From Thermus sp. 2.9 (GTDB lineage: Bacteria; Deinococcota; Deinococci; Deinococcales; Thermaceae): a stretch of 64,000 bases of DNA. Position numbers and translations under genes: made by a program. The notes beneath the pieces are model-generated. The model searched no databases and was not told where the DNA came from. It saw only the letters and a program-made list of their open reading frames with translations. Where the stretch lies: positions 62,001-126,000 of the forward strand of contig NZ_JTJB01000001.1 in assembly GCF_000794385.1 (NCBI RefSeq). The letters run 5' to 3'. Of the stretch, positions 8,780-16,152 are shown in pieces. Position 1 is the stretch's first letter, and every line of letters begins with the position of its first letter.

Positions 8780-9387
8780 CGCTCACCTCCTTGGCCTTGC
8801 TGGCCGGAAGGCGTGCCGGCGCTCTCCAGATCCTTGGCCAGCATGTAAAGGGTCAGGGTCAGGCTGGTGCTCAAGAGGGGGTTCAGGTCCTGGCCCTGGA
8901 CGCTCAGGTTGATCCCGGAAAGGGAGCTAAAGCGGGAGAGGCTTTCCAGGCGCCTTAGGTAAGCGTAGGTTTCCGGGAAAGGCCCCTCCAGGGATAGGGC
9001 CAGGTTCACCGCCCGCACCTCGGGCACGGGGGCCGAGGTGGGGGAGCGGGTGAAGGACCGCACCGTCACCCCGCTGCGCAGGGCTTCGCCCAGGATCTCG
9101 TTCAGCACCTGGGCTAGCCGCTCCTCCCGGGGAAGCGCCCTGAGGAAGGCTTGGCGCTCCGCTTGGAGCTGGGCGATGGCTGCCCGGAGCTCGGGGAGGG
9201 CCCGTTGCGCCTGGCGGCCCCGGTCCCGCTCGGGGATGAGGGTTTGGATCTCCTGACGCACGGCCTCGGTTTCCTGCCGGAGGGGAACGATAAGGAGGAA
9301 GTACCAGAGGAGGGCCACCACCACCGTGAGGAAGATGGTGATGAGGGCCCACTCCCGCTGCCCCAGCCTAGCGAGCACCTTGCTCAC
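8776..9387 (-). CDS. pilO: Pilus inner-membrane platform protein PilO
   Basis: Bitopic inner-membrane protein of the type IV pilus alignment complex. One transmembrane helix near residues 13-35 (ALITIFLTVVVALLWYFLL) is followed by a coiled coil (about 40-90, ETEAVRQEIQTLIPERD onward) and a ferredoxin-like periplasmic domain. It is expected to pair with PilN. The GTG at 9387 gives a compact N-terminus; a GTG at 9399 would add four residues. Both overlap the end of pilN. Confidence 0.88.
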   Translation of the reverse strand: MSKVLARLGQREWALITIFLTVVVALLWYFLLIVPLRQETEAVRQEIQTLIPERDRGRQAQRALPELRAAIAQLQAERQAFLRALPREERLAQVLNEILGEALRSGVTVRSFTRSPTSAPVPEVRAVNLALSLEGPFPETYAYLRRLESLSRFSSLSGINLSVQGQDLNPLLSTSLTLTLYMLAKDLESAGTPSGQQGQGGER

Positions 9388-9991
9388 CCCCCACCGCACC
9401 CACCCGGGCGCTAAAGGTGTAAATGCCCCGGTTCTGGTCCAAGGAAGCCCCCTGAAACTCTATGCCGAAGCGGGGCGAGGTTTCAAAGGCCTGGATGAAG
9501 CGCACCAAGGCGTTTTGGTTCAGGGCTTCCCCCTGGAGGGTGAACTCCACCCGCACCTTCTTGCCGTCAAAGGCCCCGTTTTGCGCTTGTTGCGCCGCTT
9601 CCTCCTCCGTGAGGGCCCGGGTGCCCACGGAGCGAAGCGCCACGGGGAAGCGCCCCCCTTCCCGGGGGATTTGGTTGATGAAGGCCGCCAGGTACTCGGA
9701 CCAGGGGACGAAGTTCTTGCGCAAGCCCTCCCGGATGGAGAGGAGGGCCTCGAGGGCCTTCCTCTCCTGCTGCAGACGATTTTGCTCCTGGATGAAGGGC
9801 TTTAGCGCCTCCACTTCGGCCCTTAGGGCGTCCCGCTCCTCCTTGGCCAGGGAAAGCTCGGTGTAGGCGGTGTAGTGCAGGAAGCCCAGGGTGAGGAGGA
9901 CCACCAGGGCGAATAGCGCCGCCGCCAGCCGCCACCAGCCGGGCTCCACCCGGCGGCGCAGGTTCTTGGGCAGGAGGTTTAGCCTAATCAA
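9368..9991 (-). CDS. pilN: Pilus inner-membrane platform protein PilN
   Basis: Short cytoplasmic N-terminus MIRLNLLPKNLRRR, the PilM-binding consensus of PilN proteins, then one transmembrane segment (about 21-42), a coiled coil and a periplasmic domain, 207 residues in all. The start is TTG at 9991, overlapping the pilM stop by 8 nt. A TTG is unusual but no other start preserves the conserved INLLP-type motif. Confidence 0.9.
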   Translation of the reverse strand: MIRLNLLPKNLRRRVEPGWWRLAAALFALVVLLTLGFLHYTAYTELSLAKEERDALRAEVEALKPFIQEQNRLQQERKALEALLSIREGLRKNFVPWSEYLAAFINQIPREGGRFPVALRSVGTRALTEEEAAQQAQNGAFDGKKVRVEFTLQGEALNQNALVRFIQAFETSPRFGIEFQGASLDQNRGIYTFSARVGAVGGEQGAR

Positions 9992-11117
9992 GGGGACTCA
10001 CCCCCCTCAGGGCCAGGCCCATGGGCACCATGAGCTCGGGCCCCGCTTCCCGTAGTTTCTCCAGGTCAAAGCGCTTGGGGTCCACCTGGATGCTCGCCCA
10101 GGGGTCGGGCACCTGGAAGTTGACCCCCAGGGTGTCGGTGAGCAAGGTGGCGAGCCCTCTCAAGCGGCTTCCGCCCCCGTAGAGGTAGCCCACCTCGGGT
10201 TGGATGTCCCCGAGCTGTACTCGGAAGAACTCAAGGCTGCGGCGGATTTCCTGCGTCAAGTCTACGAGGACGGGCCGGATGGCGTCGTAGATGCGGGCGG
10301 GGCTATACCGTTCCCGCTCGGCGTCAAAGTCCAAGAGGAGCTCCTCGTCCTCGGTGGGGATGGTGGCGAGGCCGTAGGTGCGCTTGACGTCCTCGGCGGT
10401 GAGGAAGTCCAGGCCGAAGGTCTTGGCGATGGCCTCGGTGAAGTCCTTGCCCGAAAGGGTGAGGACGCGCACCGCCAAGGGGCGGTCCCCCCGGGTGAGG
10501 ACCAGGCTGGTGCTTTCCGCCCCAATCTCCACCGCCACCGTGACCCGGTCCGGCTCCTTGGTGAGCTCTTCCTCCAAGGGGTAAAGCCCGGCGAAGGGCT
10601 TGACGTCCAGGACCACCGGGGTAAGCCCCGCCCCCCGCAGGGCCTCAATGAGGCCGGCCACGGCCTCCTGGCGGGCCGCCGCCACCATGACCTCCATCTG
10701 CTCCCCTTCCGCCACCTCGGCCAAGGGGTCCAGGGGGGCGAAGTCCAGGATGACCTCGTCTATGGGGAAGGGAATGTAGCGCTCCGCCTCCCAACGCACT
10801 GCCTCCTCCATCTCCTTGGGGGGCATCTTGGGCACTTGGAGGGTGCGTAGGATGACGGCGGGGTTGGGCACGGCGCTCACCACGTACCGCTTCTTCGTCC
10901 GGGCCTCGCCGAGAAGCTCGCGGATTTCCTGGGATAAGGCCCCGGGCTCCGTCACCATCCCGTCCACCACGGTGCCGGGAGGGAGGGGGCGGGTGGCGTA
11001 GGCCCGGAGGACGGGCGGGTGGCCGGAAAGCTCCACCAGCTTCAGGCTGGAGGCGCCCACCTCGAGGCCCAAGGCTTCTACCCGAGGTCTAAATAGCTTG
11101 CTCAAACCCGAAAACAC
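9984..11117 (-). CDS. pilM: Pilus-assembly ATPase-like protein PilM
   Basis: Actin-fold cytoplasmic protein that binds PilN and anchors the type IV pilus platform. The 377 residues show the FtsA/PilM pattern: LGLEVGASSLKLVEL near the N-terminus, VAVEIGAESTSLVL in the middle and YLYGGGSRLRGL near the C-terminus. The GTG start at 11117 is preceded by AAAGGAGGT (a near-perfect anti-16S match) with 4-nt spacing. First gene of the pil operon. Confidence 0.95.
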   Translation of the reverse strand: MFSGLSKLFRPRVEALGLEVGASSLKLVELSGHPPVLRAYATRPLPPGTVVDGMVTEPGALSQEIRELLGEARTKKRYVVSAVPNPAVILRTLQVPKMPPKEMEEAVRWEAERYIPFPIDEVILDFAPLDPLAEVAEGEQMEVMVAAARQEAVAGLIEALRGAGLTPVVLDVKPFAGLYPLEEELTKEPDRVTVAVEIGAESTSLVLTRGDRPLAVRVLTLSGKDFTEAIAKTFGLDFLTAEDVKRTYGLATIPTEDEELLLDFDAERERYSPARIYDAIRPVLVDLTQEIRRSLEFFRVQLGDIQPEVGYLYGGGSRLRGLATLLTDTLGVNFQVPDPWASIQVDPKRFDLEKLREAGPELMVPMGLALRGVSPLD

Positions 11118-11295
11118 GGCACCTCCTTTAGGCTAAATGGGGAACCCAAACCAAGGTCATAGACGAACCTAACTTTACTCTATACCACCCAGGGCAGTTT
11201 AGGGAAGAGGCCCTAAGGGTACATGCAGTTTACCTTGTTTCCACCAGAAATAAAAATCCCTCCCCAATCCAGGGGAGGGTGTAGGGCGCTAAGGT
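11118..11295 (-). promoter_or_regulatory. Intergenic leader of the pil operon
   Basis: This 178-nt gap holds the pilM Shine-Dalgarno (11120-11129), a candidate -10 TATAGA (minus strand of 11179-11184) without a convincing -35, and a 6-bp inverted repeat TTAGGG/CCCTAA (11199-11204, 11211-11216). The terminator of the upstream gene is listed separately. Confidence 0.4.
11258..11279 (-). terminator. Rho-independent terminator after homoisocitrate dehydrogenase
   Basis: CCCTCCCC and GGGGAGGG pair around a 6-nt loop. On the minus strand the stem is followed by ATTTTTATTT. It lies 17 nt after the stop of the 11296-12300 gene. Confidence 0.85.
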
Positions 11296-12300
11296 TTAAA
11301 GGGCTTGGAGGGCTTCCACCACGGCGCGTGTGAAGGTTTCCGTGGTGGCGTCGCCGCCCAGATCGGGGGTGCGGGGGCCTTTTTCCAGGACCAGGTCCAC
11401 CGCCTTTTCCACCTTTTTGGCCGCCTCCTTCTCCCCGAGGTAATCCAACATCATAGCGGCGGAGAGGATGGTGGCGGTGGGGTTGGCGATGCCCTTTCCG
11501 GCGATATCCGGGGCCGAGCCGTGGACGGGTTCAAACACCGCCGTGGTGTCCCCGATGTTGGCGGAAGGCGCGAGCCCCAGGCCGCCCACAAGCCCGGCCG
11601 TGAGGTCCGAGAGAATGTCTCCCAGGAGGTTGGTGGTGACGATGACGTCAAAGCGCTCGGGACGCATGACAAGCTGCATGGCGCAGTTGTCCACGATGAT
11701 GTCCTGCACGTTGACCAAGGGGTAATCCTTGGCCACCTCCCGCACCGTGTCCAGGAAGAGGCCCTGGGTCACGGGCAGGACGTTGGCCTTGTGGGCGATG
11801 TGGAGTGTCTTGCGGGGGCGGCTTTCGGCAAGCTTCAGGGCCACGCGCCCGATGCGCTCGCTGGCCTTTTTGGAAATCACGGCGTCGGCGATGGCCACGT
11901 CCAGGTAGCGCCGTTCCTGCTCCACGTAAAGGCCTTCCGTGTTCTCCCGCACGATAATGAGATCCACCCCGGGGCGACTCCCGGGGATGGGGCGGCTCTT
12001 GGCGGGGCGCACGTTGGCGTAAAGGTCCAGCCGCCGCCTAAGGTAGCGGATGGCCCCGAAAAAGCCCGGTACCTTGCGGGTGGGGCTCGTGGCGGCCCCG
12101 AAAAGGGTGGCGTGGCAGGAAAGGATCTTCTCTACGGTTTCTTCTGGGACGGAGGTCCCTCTTCGCTCAAAGGTTTCCCAGCCGGCCTCGGCCTCCACGA
12201 ACTCCAAGGGAAGCCCAGTGGCCTCCAAGACTTTCCTGGCTGCAGGCACCACCTCGTGGCCGATGCCATCCCCTTCAATAAGACAGATGCGGTACGCCAT
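11296..12300 (-). CDS. hicd: Homoisocitrate dehydrogenase
   Basis: Oxidative decarboxylation of homoisocitrate to 2-oxoadipate with NAD, in the alpha-aminoadipate route of lysine synthesis that Thermus uses instead of the diaminopimelate route. The 334 residues closely follow the known T. thermophilus enzyme: the substrate loop has Arg85 followed by RRR (88-90), YANVRP (94-99), [12 protein letters not shown] and the NAD-site [10 protein letters not shown]. Arg85 in this loop is the specificity position of the Thermus enzyme, which also accepts isocitrate. The ATG follows AGGAGG with 4-nt spacing. A perfect terminator follows. Confidence 0.93.
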   Translation of the reverse strand: MAYRICLIEGDGIGHEVVPAARKVLEATGLPLEFVEAEAGWETFERRGTSVPEETVEKILSCHATLFGAATSPTRKVPGFFGAIRYLRRRLDLYANVRPAKSRPIPGSRPGVDLIIVRENTEGLYVEQERRYLDVAIADAVISKKASERIGRVALKLAESRPRKTLHIAHKANVLPVTQGLFLDTVREVAKDYPLVNVQDIIVDNCAMQLVMRPERFDVIVTTNLLGDILSDLTAGLVGGLGLAPSANIGDTTAVFEPVHGSAPDIAGKGIANPTATILSAAMMLDYLGEKEAAKKVEKAVDLVLEKGPRTPDLGGDATTETFTRAVVEALQAL

Positions 12301-12350
12301 CTCGCCTCCTGGTCAGGGGTATCCCCCTCCATATACACTACACCGAACGG

Positions 12351-12977
12351 CTAGGCCCGCAGGAGGAGGGCCCACACCAAGGCCAGGAAGAGGAGAACCC
12401 TTAGGGCCTGTACCCGCCGGGGAAGGCGCGGGCGGCTAGACCTTAGGGCACCTTCCACCACCACCCCTGCGATGCCGAGGAGGATAAAAAGGTCCCCAGG
12501 GCTCACCACCTTGCGCAAGGGTGGCAAGGGGATCACGTCCCCCAGGAAGGGCAGGCGGGTGGTTTCGTCCAGGAGGGCGTGTACTGCATCCCCTTTGCTT
12601 TCCACAATGGGCACGAAGTCCCCGATGCCTGCCCGTTCCAGCGCCTCGGCGCTCACGGGCATGTGCCCCCCATTGACGAAGATGACGGCGGTATTGAGAA
12701 GAAGCCCTACCAGGACCAGGTAGAGGCTTTTCAGGTGGCGGTTTTGGTACAGGCCGTAGCCCACCAGGAGGAGGACCGCAACCTTGGCCAAAGGCCCCGC
12801 CCATGCCGGTGAAAAGAGTTCCCGGTAAGTGCCATAAGCCAGACCTCCCTCGGCCAAGGCGGCGAGGAGGAAGGCCCAAGGGGCCTTTAGGTCTACTCCT
12901 CCGAGGTCCTTGGGCCGGGCTCCGAGGGCGAGGGCGAGGCCGAGGCCGAAGAGAGCTGCGGTGAGGTAGAGCGTAAT
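12351..12977 (-). CDS. DUF5317-type membrane protein, probable ATT start
   Basis: Integral membrane protein of unknown function with about six transmembrane segments; the middle carries VNGGHMPVSAEALERAG, the kind of loop seen in DUF5317 proteins. The start is unusual. AGGAGG (12985-12990) sits 7 nt upstream of an ATT at 12975-12977, which gives a 208-residue product beginning with a hydrophobic helix. In this frame no ATG, GTG or TTG occurs near the ribosome site. The only usual start is a TTG at 13040, which would add 21 polar residues coded over the HD-GYP gene and has no Shine-Dalgarno. It overlaps the 3' end of the HD-GYP gene by 85 nt. Confidence 0.75.
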   Translation of the reverse strand: MTLYLTAALFGLGLALALGARPKDLGGVDLKAPWAFLLAALAEGGLAYGTYRELFSPAWAGPLAKVAVLLLVGYGLYQNRHLKSLYLVLVGLLLNTAVIFVNGGHMPVSAEALERAGIGDFVPIVESKGDAVHALLDETTRLPFLGDVIPLPPLRKVVSPGDLFILLGIAGVVVEGALRSSRPRLPRRVQALRVLLFLALVWALLLRA

Positions 12978-14296
12978 AAGGATCCCTCCTTTGCTGCGAT
13001 GTAGGCTTTGCGGTCGCGCCAGATGGGGTTTTGCTCCCAAAGCTGGGTGAAGAGGCGGACCAGGTCGGGGTCAAACTGGCGGCCGGAGTTCTCTTGAACT
13101 TCCTTTAGGGCTTCTTCGGGTGTTAGCGCCTCCCGGTAGGGACGCCCGGCGGTCATGGCTTCGTAGGCGTCCGCCAGGCCCACGATGCGGGCTTCGTCCG
13201 GGATGTTGTGCCCGGCAAGGCCCTTAGGGTAGCCCCGCCCATCCCAGCGCTCGTGGTGGTAGAGGATGACCCGGTAGACCAGGTCGTCAAAGGCCACCTT
13301 CCGGGCGGGGGAGAGGAGCTCCACCCCCCTTTGGGAGTGGGTTTGGATGAGGGCGTACTCCGCTTCCGTTAGCTTGCCGGGCTTTAGAAGAACCGCTTCC
13401 GGGATGCCAATTTTGCCGATGTCGTGAAGCCTCGCCGCTCGGTAGATGTCTTGGGCCTTGGCCTGGTCCTTGTAGAAGGCCAGGGCCAGGTCCCGGGAGA
13501 TGTCCGCCACGCGCTCAGAGTGGAAGCGGGTTTCCTGCTCTTTTGCCTCCAAGGCGTTCATCAGAAGCTCCAAGGTGGTGTCAAAGGCCTGCTCCAGGCG
13601 CACCTTCTCGTCCCAGTAGAAGCGGCTGTAGTAGAGGGGGATGAGGAAGAAGAGCACCGTCCACCCACCCCAGTTCCCCAGGAGGGGCGTTTCATACGCC
13701 CGGGCGAGGAGGAGGGCGATGGGGGAGAGGAGGAGGTAGCTGAGGGCAAGCCAGCTGAAGTTTTTTCGCCACGCTTCACGCCAGGGGACGTTGTTGGCAA
13801 GGTGGATGGCGGTGGTTACCAGGGTGGTGTTGACCAGGAAGAAGGCTAAGGAGGCTGCGACGATGCCCACCCCTGCAGATAGGTTCCAGGAACCGAGGTA
13901 AAGGGGGTTCTGCTGGAAGAACTGCCAAACCAGGGCCGCCAGGGCGGTGGCCAAAGCATTCTGGGAGCTATTAAAAAGCTCCTTATACCAGACTTTTCGG
14001 CGCCACTGGAGCAAAAAGCTGAGAAGGGGGGGTACCCATGGGGATGTTAACGCTATCAAAGCCAGAGCAAAGATAAAAAACTGGCTCATGCTGGCGCTTA
14101 AGGGGAGCGGGACACGAACAGACACGCTCCAAAGCATGAGCGCCCCCCAGAAGAGCAGGTCCAGGAGGCTCAAGCGGAGGGGCATATCTCTATAGGCCCA
14201 AAACAGGAAACCTTCCAGGGCCAGGAAGCCCAAGAAGGCCGAGAGGACCAAGAGGAGCACCCGCGGAGGGGGAAGCTCCAGGCGTTTAAGGGCCAT
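12893..14296 (-). CDS. Membrane HD-GYP domain protein
   Basis: Probable signalling phosphodiesterase for cyclic di-nucleotides, or a metal-dependent phosphohydrolase of that fold. The 467 residues have an N-terminal membrane sensor of about seven hydrophobic segments (to about 210), a short helical linker and a C-terminal HD-GYP domain: ARLHDIGKIGIPEAVLLKPG, then HHERWDGRGYPKGL and ADAYEAMTAGRPYR. The metal-binding HD, HH and the GYP signature are all present. The ATG at 14296 is chosen because a promoter ends 9 nt before it; the longer open frame upstream covers non-coding sequence and a terminator. Confidence 0.9.
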   Translation of the reverse strand: MALKRLELPPPRVLLLVLSAFLGFLALEGFLFWAYRDMPLRLSLLDLLFWGALMLWSVSVRVPLPLSASMSQFFIFALALIALTSPWVPPLLSFLLQWRRKVWYKELFNSSQNALATALAALVWQFFQQNPLYLGSWNLSAGVGIVAASLAFFLVNTTLVTTAIHLANNVPWREAWRKNFSWLALSYLLLSPIALLLARAYETPLLGNWGGWTVLFFLIPLYYSRFYWDEKVRLEQAFDTTLELLMNALEAKEQETRFHSERVADISRDLALAFYKDQAKAQDIYRAARLHDIGKIGIPEAVLLKPGKLTEAEYALIQTHSQRGVELLSPARKVAFDDLVYRVILYHHERWDGRGYPKGLAGHNIPDEARIVGLADAYEAMTAGRPYREALTPEEALKEVQENSGRQFDPDLVRLFTQLWEQNPIWRDRKAYIAAKEGSLLRSTSPQLSSASASPSPSEPGPRTSEE

Positions 14297-14305
14297 GGTG
14301 GCCTG

Positions 14306-14334
14306 AGTGTAGCAAATCCCCCTTCTTGGCGCAA
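14306..14334 (-). promoter_or_regulatory. HD-GYP gene promoter
   Basis: TTGCGC (14329-14334), 17 bp, TACACT (14306-14311) on the minus strand. The ATG lies 9 nt after the -10, so the message has almost no leader. Confidence 0.65.
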
Positions 14335-14339
14335 GAAAT

Positions 14340-14366
14340 AAGGAGGCCAGCTTAGCTGGCCTCCTT
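14340..14366 (-). terminator. Terminator of the 29-residue peptide gene
   Basis: A perfect 13-bp inverted repeat around one central base, AAGGAGGCCAGCT and its complement. On the minus strand it is followed by TATTTCTT. It starts 2 nt after the small gene's stop and directly precedes the HD-GYP -35. Confidence 0.8.
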
Positions 14367-14367
14367 C

Positions 14368-14457
14368 CTATTCCCAGCGAGCACTTGCTCCAGCCGCGAG
14401 CCCGAGAGCGATCAAGCTGCCGAGAAGAACCAACACACGTGCGATCAGCTTCTTCAT
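14368..14457 (-). CDS. 29-residue hydrophobic peptide
   Basis: A short gene encoding a peptide that begins MKKLIARVLVLLGSLIALG and ends ASARWE. It looks like a bare signal peptide or a single membrane helix with a basic N-terminus. Support for real expression is strong for its size: a GGAGG Shine-Dalgarno about 8 nt before the ATG, a consensus-like promoter 50 nt upstream (14514-14542) and a perfect terminator directly downstream. Function is unknown. It could be a small membrane protein, a type I toxin-like peptide, or the translated part of a small RNA. It sits between the tRNA pair and the HD-GYP gene. Confidence 0.65.
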   Translation of the reverse strand: MKKLIARVLVLLGSLIALGLAAGASARWE

Positions 14458-14513
14458 CTTTATCCCTCCTTTTCCTCCGCTTCCGGGGGGTCGGCCCCGT
14501 CTGCTTGGCTTTC

Positions 14514-14542
14514 ACTTTAGGGGGGGTCGTCAATACTGTCAA
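14514..14542 (-). promoter_or_regulatory. Promoter of the 29-residue peptide gene
   Basis: TTGACA (14537-14542), 17 bp, TAAAGT (14514-14519) on the minus strand. This is a full-consensus -35 with optimal spacing, among the best promoters in the window. Confidence 0.75.
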
Positions 14543-14616
14543 GAGGGGAAGAATAGGTATCAGCACGTAATAGATTGCTTTGCTCCTCACATAATCCTGG
14601 AATGGTTAGTATCTTG

Positions 14617-14705
14617 CTTTAGCCTAGCACAGACCGGCGCCGCTAGGCTTGGTGGGTAAACCCGGGGGTAGGGCCTGGGGTCCTTGCGGACGTCCAGGCC
14701 CCGGC
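14617..14705. other. Structured non-coding stretch
   Basis: The region 14545-14810 has no supportable gene. It holds two hairpins: AGCCTAGC/GCTAGGCT (14621-14628 with 14642-14649, loop 13 nt containing GGCGCC), and GGGCCTGG...CCAGGCCC (14671-14678 with 14694-14701) with an inner GTCC-TTGC-GGAC stem. I see no 4.5S, 6S, RNase P or tmRNA signature. It may be a small RNA, a long leader or inert sequence. Confidence 0.4.
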
Positions 14706-14810
14706 GAACCCTTACCGCCTCATACCCTCGCCTCCAAGGGGGGAGGGAAGCGTGGGTGTAACGCGTGTCGCCCCCTTCTTGCCCAGTTTAGCAACCTGCC
14801 AAAACAAAAC

Positions 14811-14832
14811 GCCCGCTCACTTTGGAGCGGGC
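14811..14832 (-). terminator. Terminator of the tRNA operon
   Basis: GCCCGCTC and GAGCGGGC pair around a 6-nt loop. On the minus strand the stem is followed by GTTTTGTTTTGG. It lies 14 nt beyond the tRNA-Phe CCA end. Confidence 0.9.
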
Positions 14833-14846
14833 GCCAGGCTCGTCTT

Positions 14847-14922
14847 TGGTGCCGAGGGGCGGAATCGAACCGCCGACACTGCGATTTTCAGTCGCATGCT
14901 CTACCAACTGAGCTACCTCGGC
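14847..14922 (-). tRNA. tRNA-Phe (GAA)
   Basis: A 76-nt cloverleaf with encoded CCA. The acceptor arms GCCGAGG and CCTCGGC pair, the D-arm is GCTCAGTTGGTAGAGC, the anticodon loop CTGAAAA gives GAA, and the T-arm reads GGCGGTTCGATTCCGCC. Second gene of the tRNA operon, only one base after tRNA-Asp. Confidence 0.98.
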
Positions 14923-14923
14923 G

Positions 14924-15000
14924 TGGCGGCCCCGACGGGACTCGAACCCGCGATCTCCCACGTGACAGGCGGGTGTGTTAACCAACTACACCACGGGGCC
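14924..15000 (-). tRNA. tRNA-Asp (GTC)
   Basis: A 77-nt cloverleaf with encoded CCA. The acceptor arms GGCCCCG and CGGGGCC pair, the anticodon loop CTGTCAC gives GTC, and the T-arm reads GCGGGTTCGAGTCCCGT. It is transcribed first. The single-base gap to tRNA-Phe means processing must cut almost flush. Confidence 0.98.
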
Positions 15001-15043
15001 TTGAGGTTTTGCCGGGTCGGGGGCGTCCGACCGGGCACTTAGG

Positions 15044-15072
15044 ATGATAGCCGGGGGAAGGGGAAGTGTCAA
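15044..15072 (-). promoter_or_regulatory. tRNA-Asp/Phe operon promoter
   Basis: TTGACA (15067-15072), 17 bp, TATCAT (15044-15049) on the minus strand. Its -35 overlaps the start codon of the divergent gene at 15066. Confidence 0.85.
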
Positions 15073-15431
15073 GGTTAACCTGGAGCGAGGTCTTCGCCTT
15101 TCACCGCACCCGGCGGGGGATTGGACGGCAAAGCCTCCTGGTGGACCGGGGCGAGTCGGGGTACCGGAACGTTTTTCTGCCGGATGGCCGCATCCTCTAC
15201 ATGGGCGAGGGGAAGCGGGGGCATCAGGAGCCCGTGGGGGGAAACCTGCGCCTCCTTTTGGCCCACCGGGAGGGCAGGCCCCTAAGGGTCTTCCTCCGGG
15301 AGCGGCCCGGGGTGTGGCGGGACCTGGGATGGTACCGGGTGGAGGGGTGGCGGTACGCCCTTTGGGAAGAGGAGGGGCGGTACGTGTACTGGTTTACCCT
15401 TGCGCCCGGTGGATGCGAAGAAGCCCCTTGA
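15066..15431 (+). CDS. Uncharacterised 121-residue protein, possibly SRA/PUA-like
   Basis: Function not recognised. The GTG start yields a basic, aromatic-rich protein with GYRNVFLPDGRILYMGEGKR, a GGNLRLLLAHREG stretch, then PLRVFLRERPGVWRDLGWYR and a Trp/Tyr-rich end. The order DGR-I-Y-GEG, GN-L, PLRVF, LGWYRV recalls the SRA-YDG / PUA-like nucleic-acid-binding fold found in some restriction systems, but this is a hunch from pattern, not a search. It converges on coaX with a 38-nt overlap. A TAGGAT (15040-15045) could serve as its -10, overlapping the divergent tRNA promoter. Confidence 0.65.
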   Translation: MSRLTWSEVFAFHRTRRGIGRQSLLVDRGESGYRNVFLPDGRILYMGEGKRGHQEPVGGNLRLLLAHREGRPLRVFLRERPGVWRDLGWYRVEGWRYALWEEEGRYVYWFTLAPGGCEEAP

Positions 15432-16152
15432 GGGTGAGGTCCTCGTCCACCACGTTAAAGGAGGGGCAGAGGTCCTTGAGGGTTCCGGCGAAGCCCCCGG
15501 TGGCGATGACCAAGGCTTCCCCCGCTTCCTCCTTGAAGCGCCGCACCATTCCTTCCACCAAGGCGGCGTAGCCCAGGACGAGCCCCGAGCGCAGGGCGTC
15601 CAGGGTGTTTTTGCCCACCACCCCCTTGGGGGGCACCAGGTCTATGCGGGGTAGTTTGGCGGTGCGGGCGGCGAGGGCGTCGGCGGCGGTCTGGGGGCCG
15701 ATGGTGATGGCCCCGCCCAGGTAGCGGTTGGGGGCTTCCACCAGGTCAAAGGTGGTGGCGGTGCCGAAGTCCACCACGATGTAGCGGCCCGTGGGGCTGG
15801 GGTAGCCTAGCGCCCCCACGGCGTTCACTAGGCGGTCGGCCCCCGCTTCCTTGGGGTTGTCAAGGAGGACCTCGAGGCCCGTGCTTTCGGCGTCCACCAC
15901 CCGGGCCCGGATGCCGAAGAGTTTTTCTATGGCCTCCTTCATCTCCCGCTCCACCGGGGGGACCACGCTGGAGAGGAGGGCGGCTTTGGGGGGCGGGAGG
16001 CCGTCCAGGGAAAAGAGGTTTTTGAGGAGGACGCGGTACTCGCTTTCCATCCGCATCCGGTCGGTGTGGATGCGGAAGTGGGCCACGAGGTTTTCGCCGG
16101 CGAAGACCCCGAGGGCGGTGGAGGTGTTGCCGATGTCTACGGCCAGGAGCAT
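15394..16152 (-). CDS. coaX: Type III pantothenate kinase CoaX
   Basis: First step of coenzyme A synthesis: ATP-dependent phosphorylation of pantothenate. The 252-residue product is of the ASKHA fold with AVDIGNTST (4-12) as the phosphate loop, KEAGADRLVNAVGAL in the substrate region, VVDFGTATTFD and GGAITIGPQ. Type III enzymes need a monovalent cation and are not feedback-inhibited by CoA. The ATG abuts the stop of the upstream OsmC gene, so the two are co-transcribed. Confidence 0.93.
   Translation of the reverse strand: MLLAVDIGNTSTALGVFAGENLVAHFRIHTDRMRMESEYRVLLKNLFSLDGLPPPKAALLSSVVPPVEREMKEAIEKLFGIRARVVDAESTGLEVLLDNPKEAGADRLVNAVGALGYPSPTGRYIVVDFGTATTFDLVEAPNRYLGGAITIGPQTAADALAARTAKLPRIDLVPPKGVVGKNTLDALRSGLVLGYAALVEGMVRRFKEEAGEALVIATGGFAGTLKDLCPSFNVVDEDLTLKGLLRIHRAQG

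Noticed and set aside
11199-11216. TTAGGG/CCCTAA hairpin before pilM as a terminator
   Set aside because: Only six pairs and no T-tract; the real terminator is at 11258-11279.
12893-14590. Start of the HD-GYP gene at 14590
   Set aside because: The extra residues cover a terminator, the 29-residue peptide gene and the HD-GYP promoter; the sequence is low-complexity and basic.
14649-15042. Plus-strand frames over the tRNA genes
   Set aside because: They are antisense to two clear tRNA cloverleaves.
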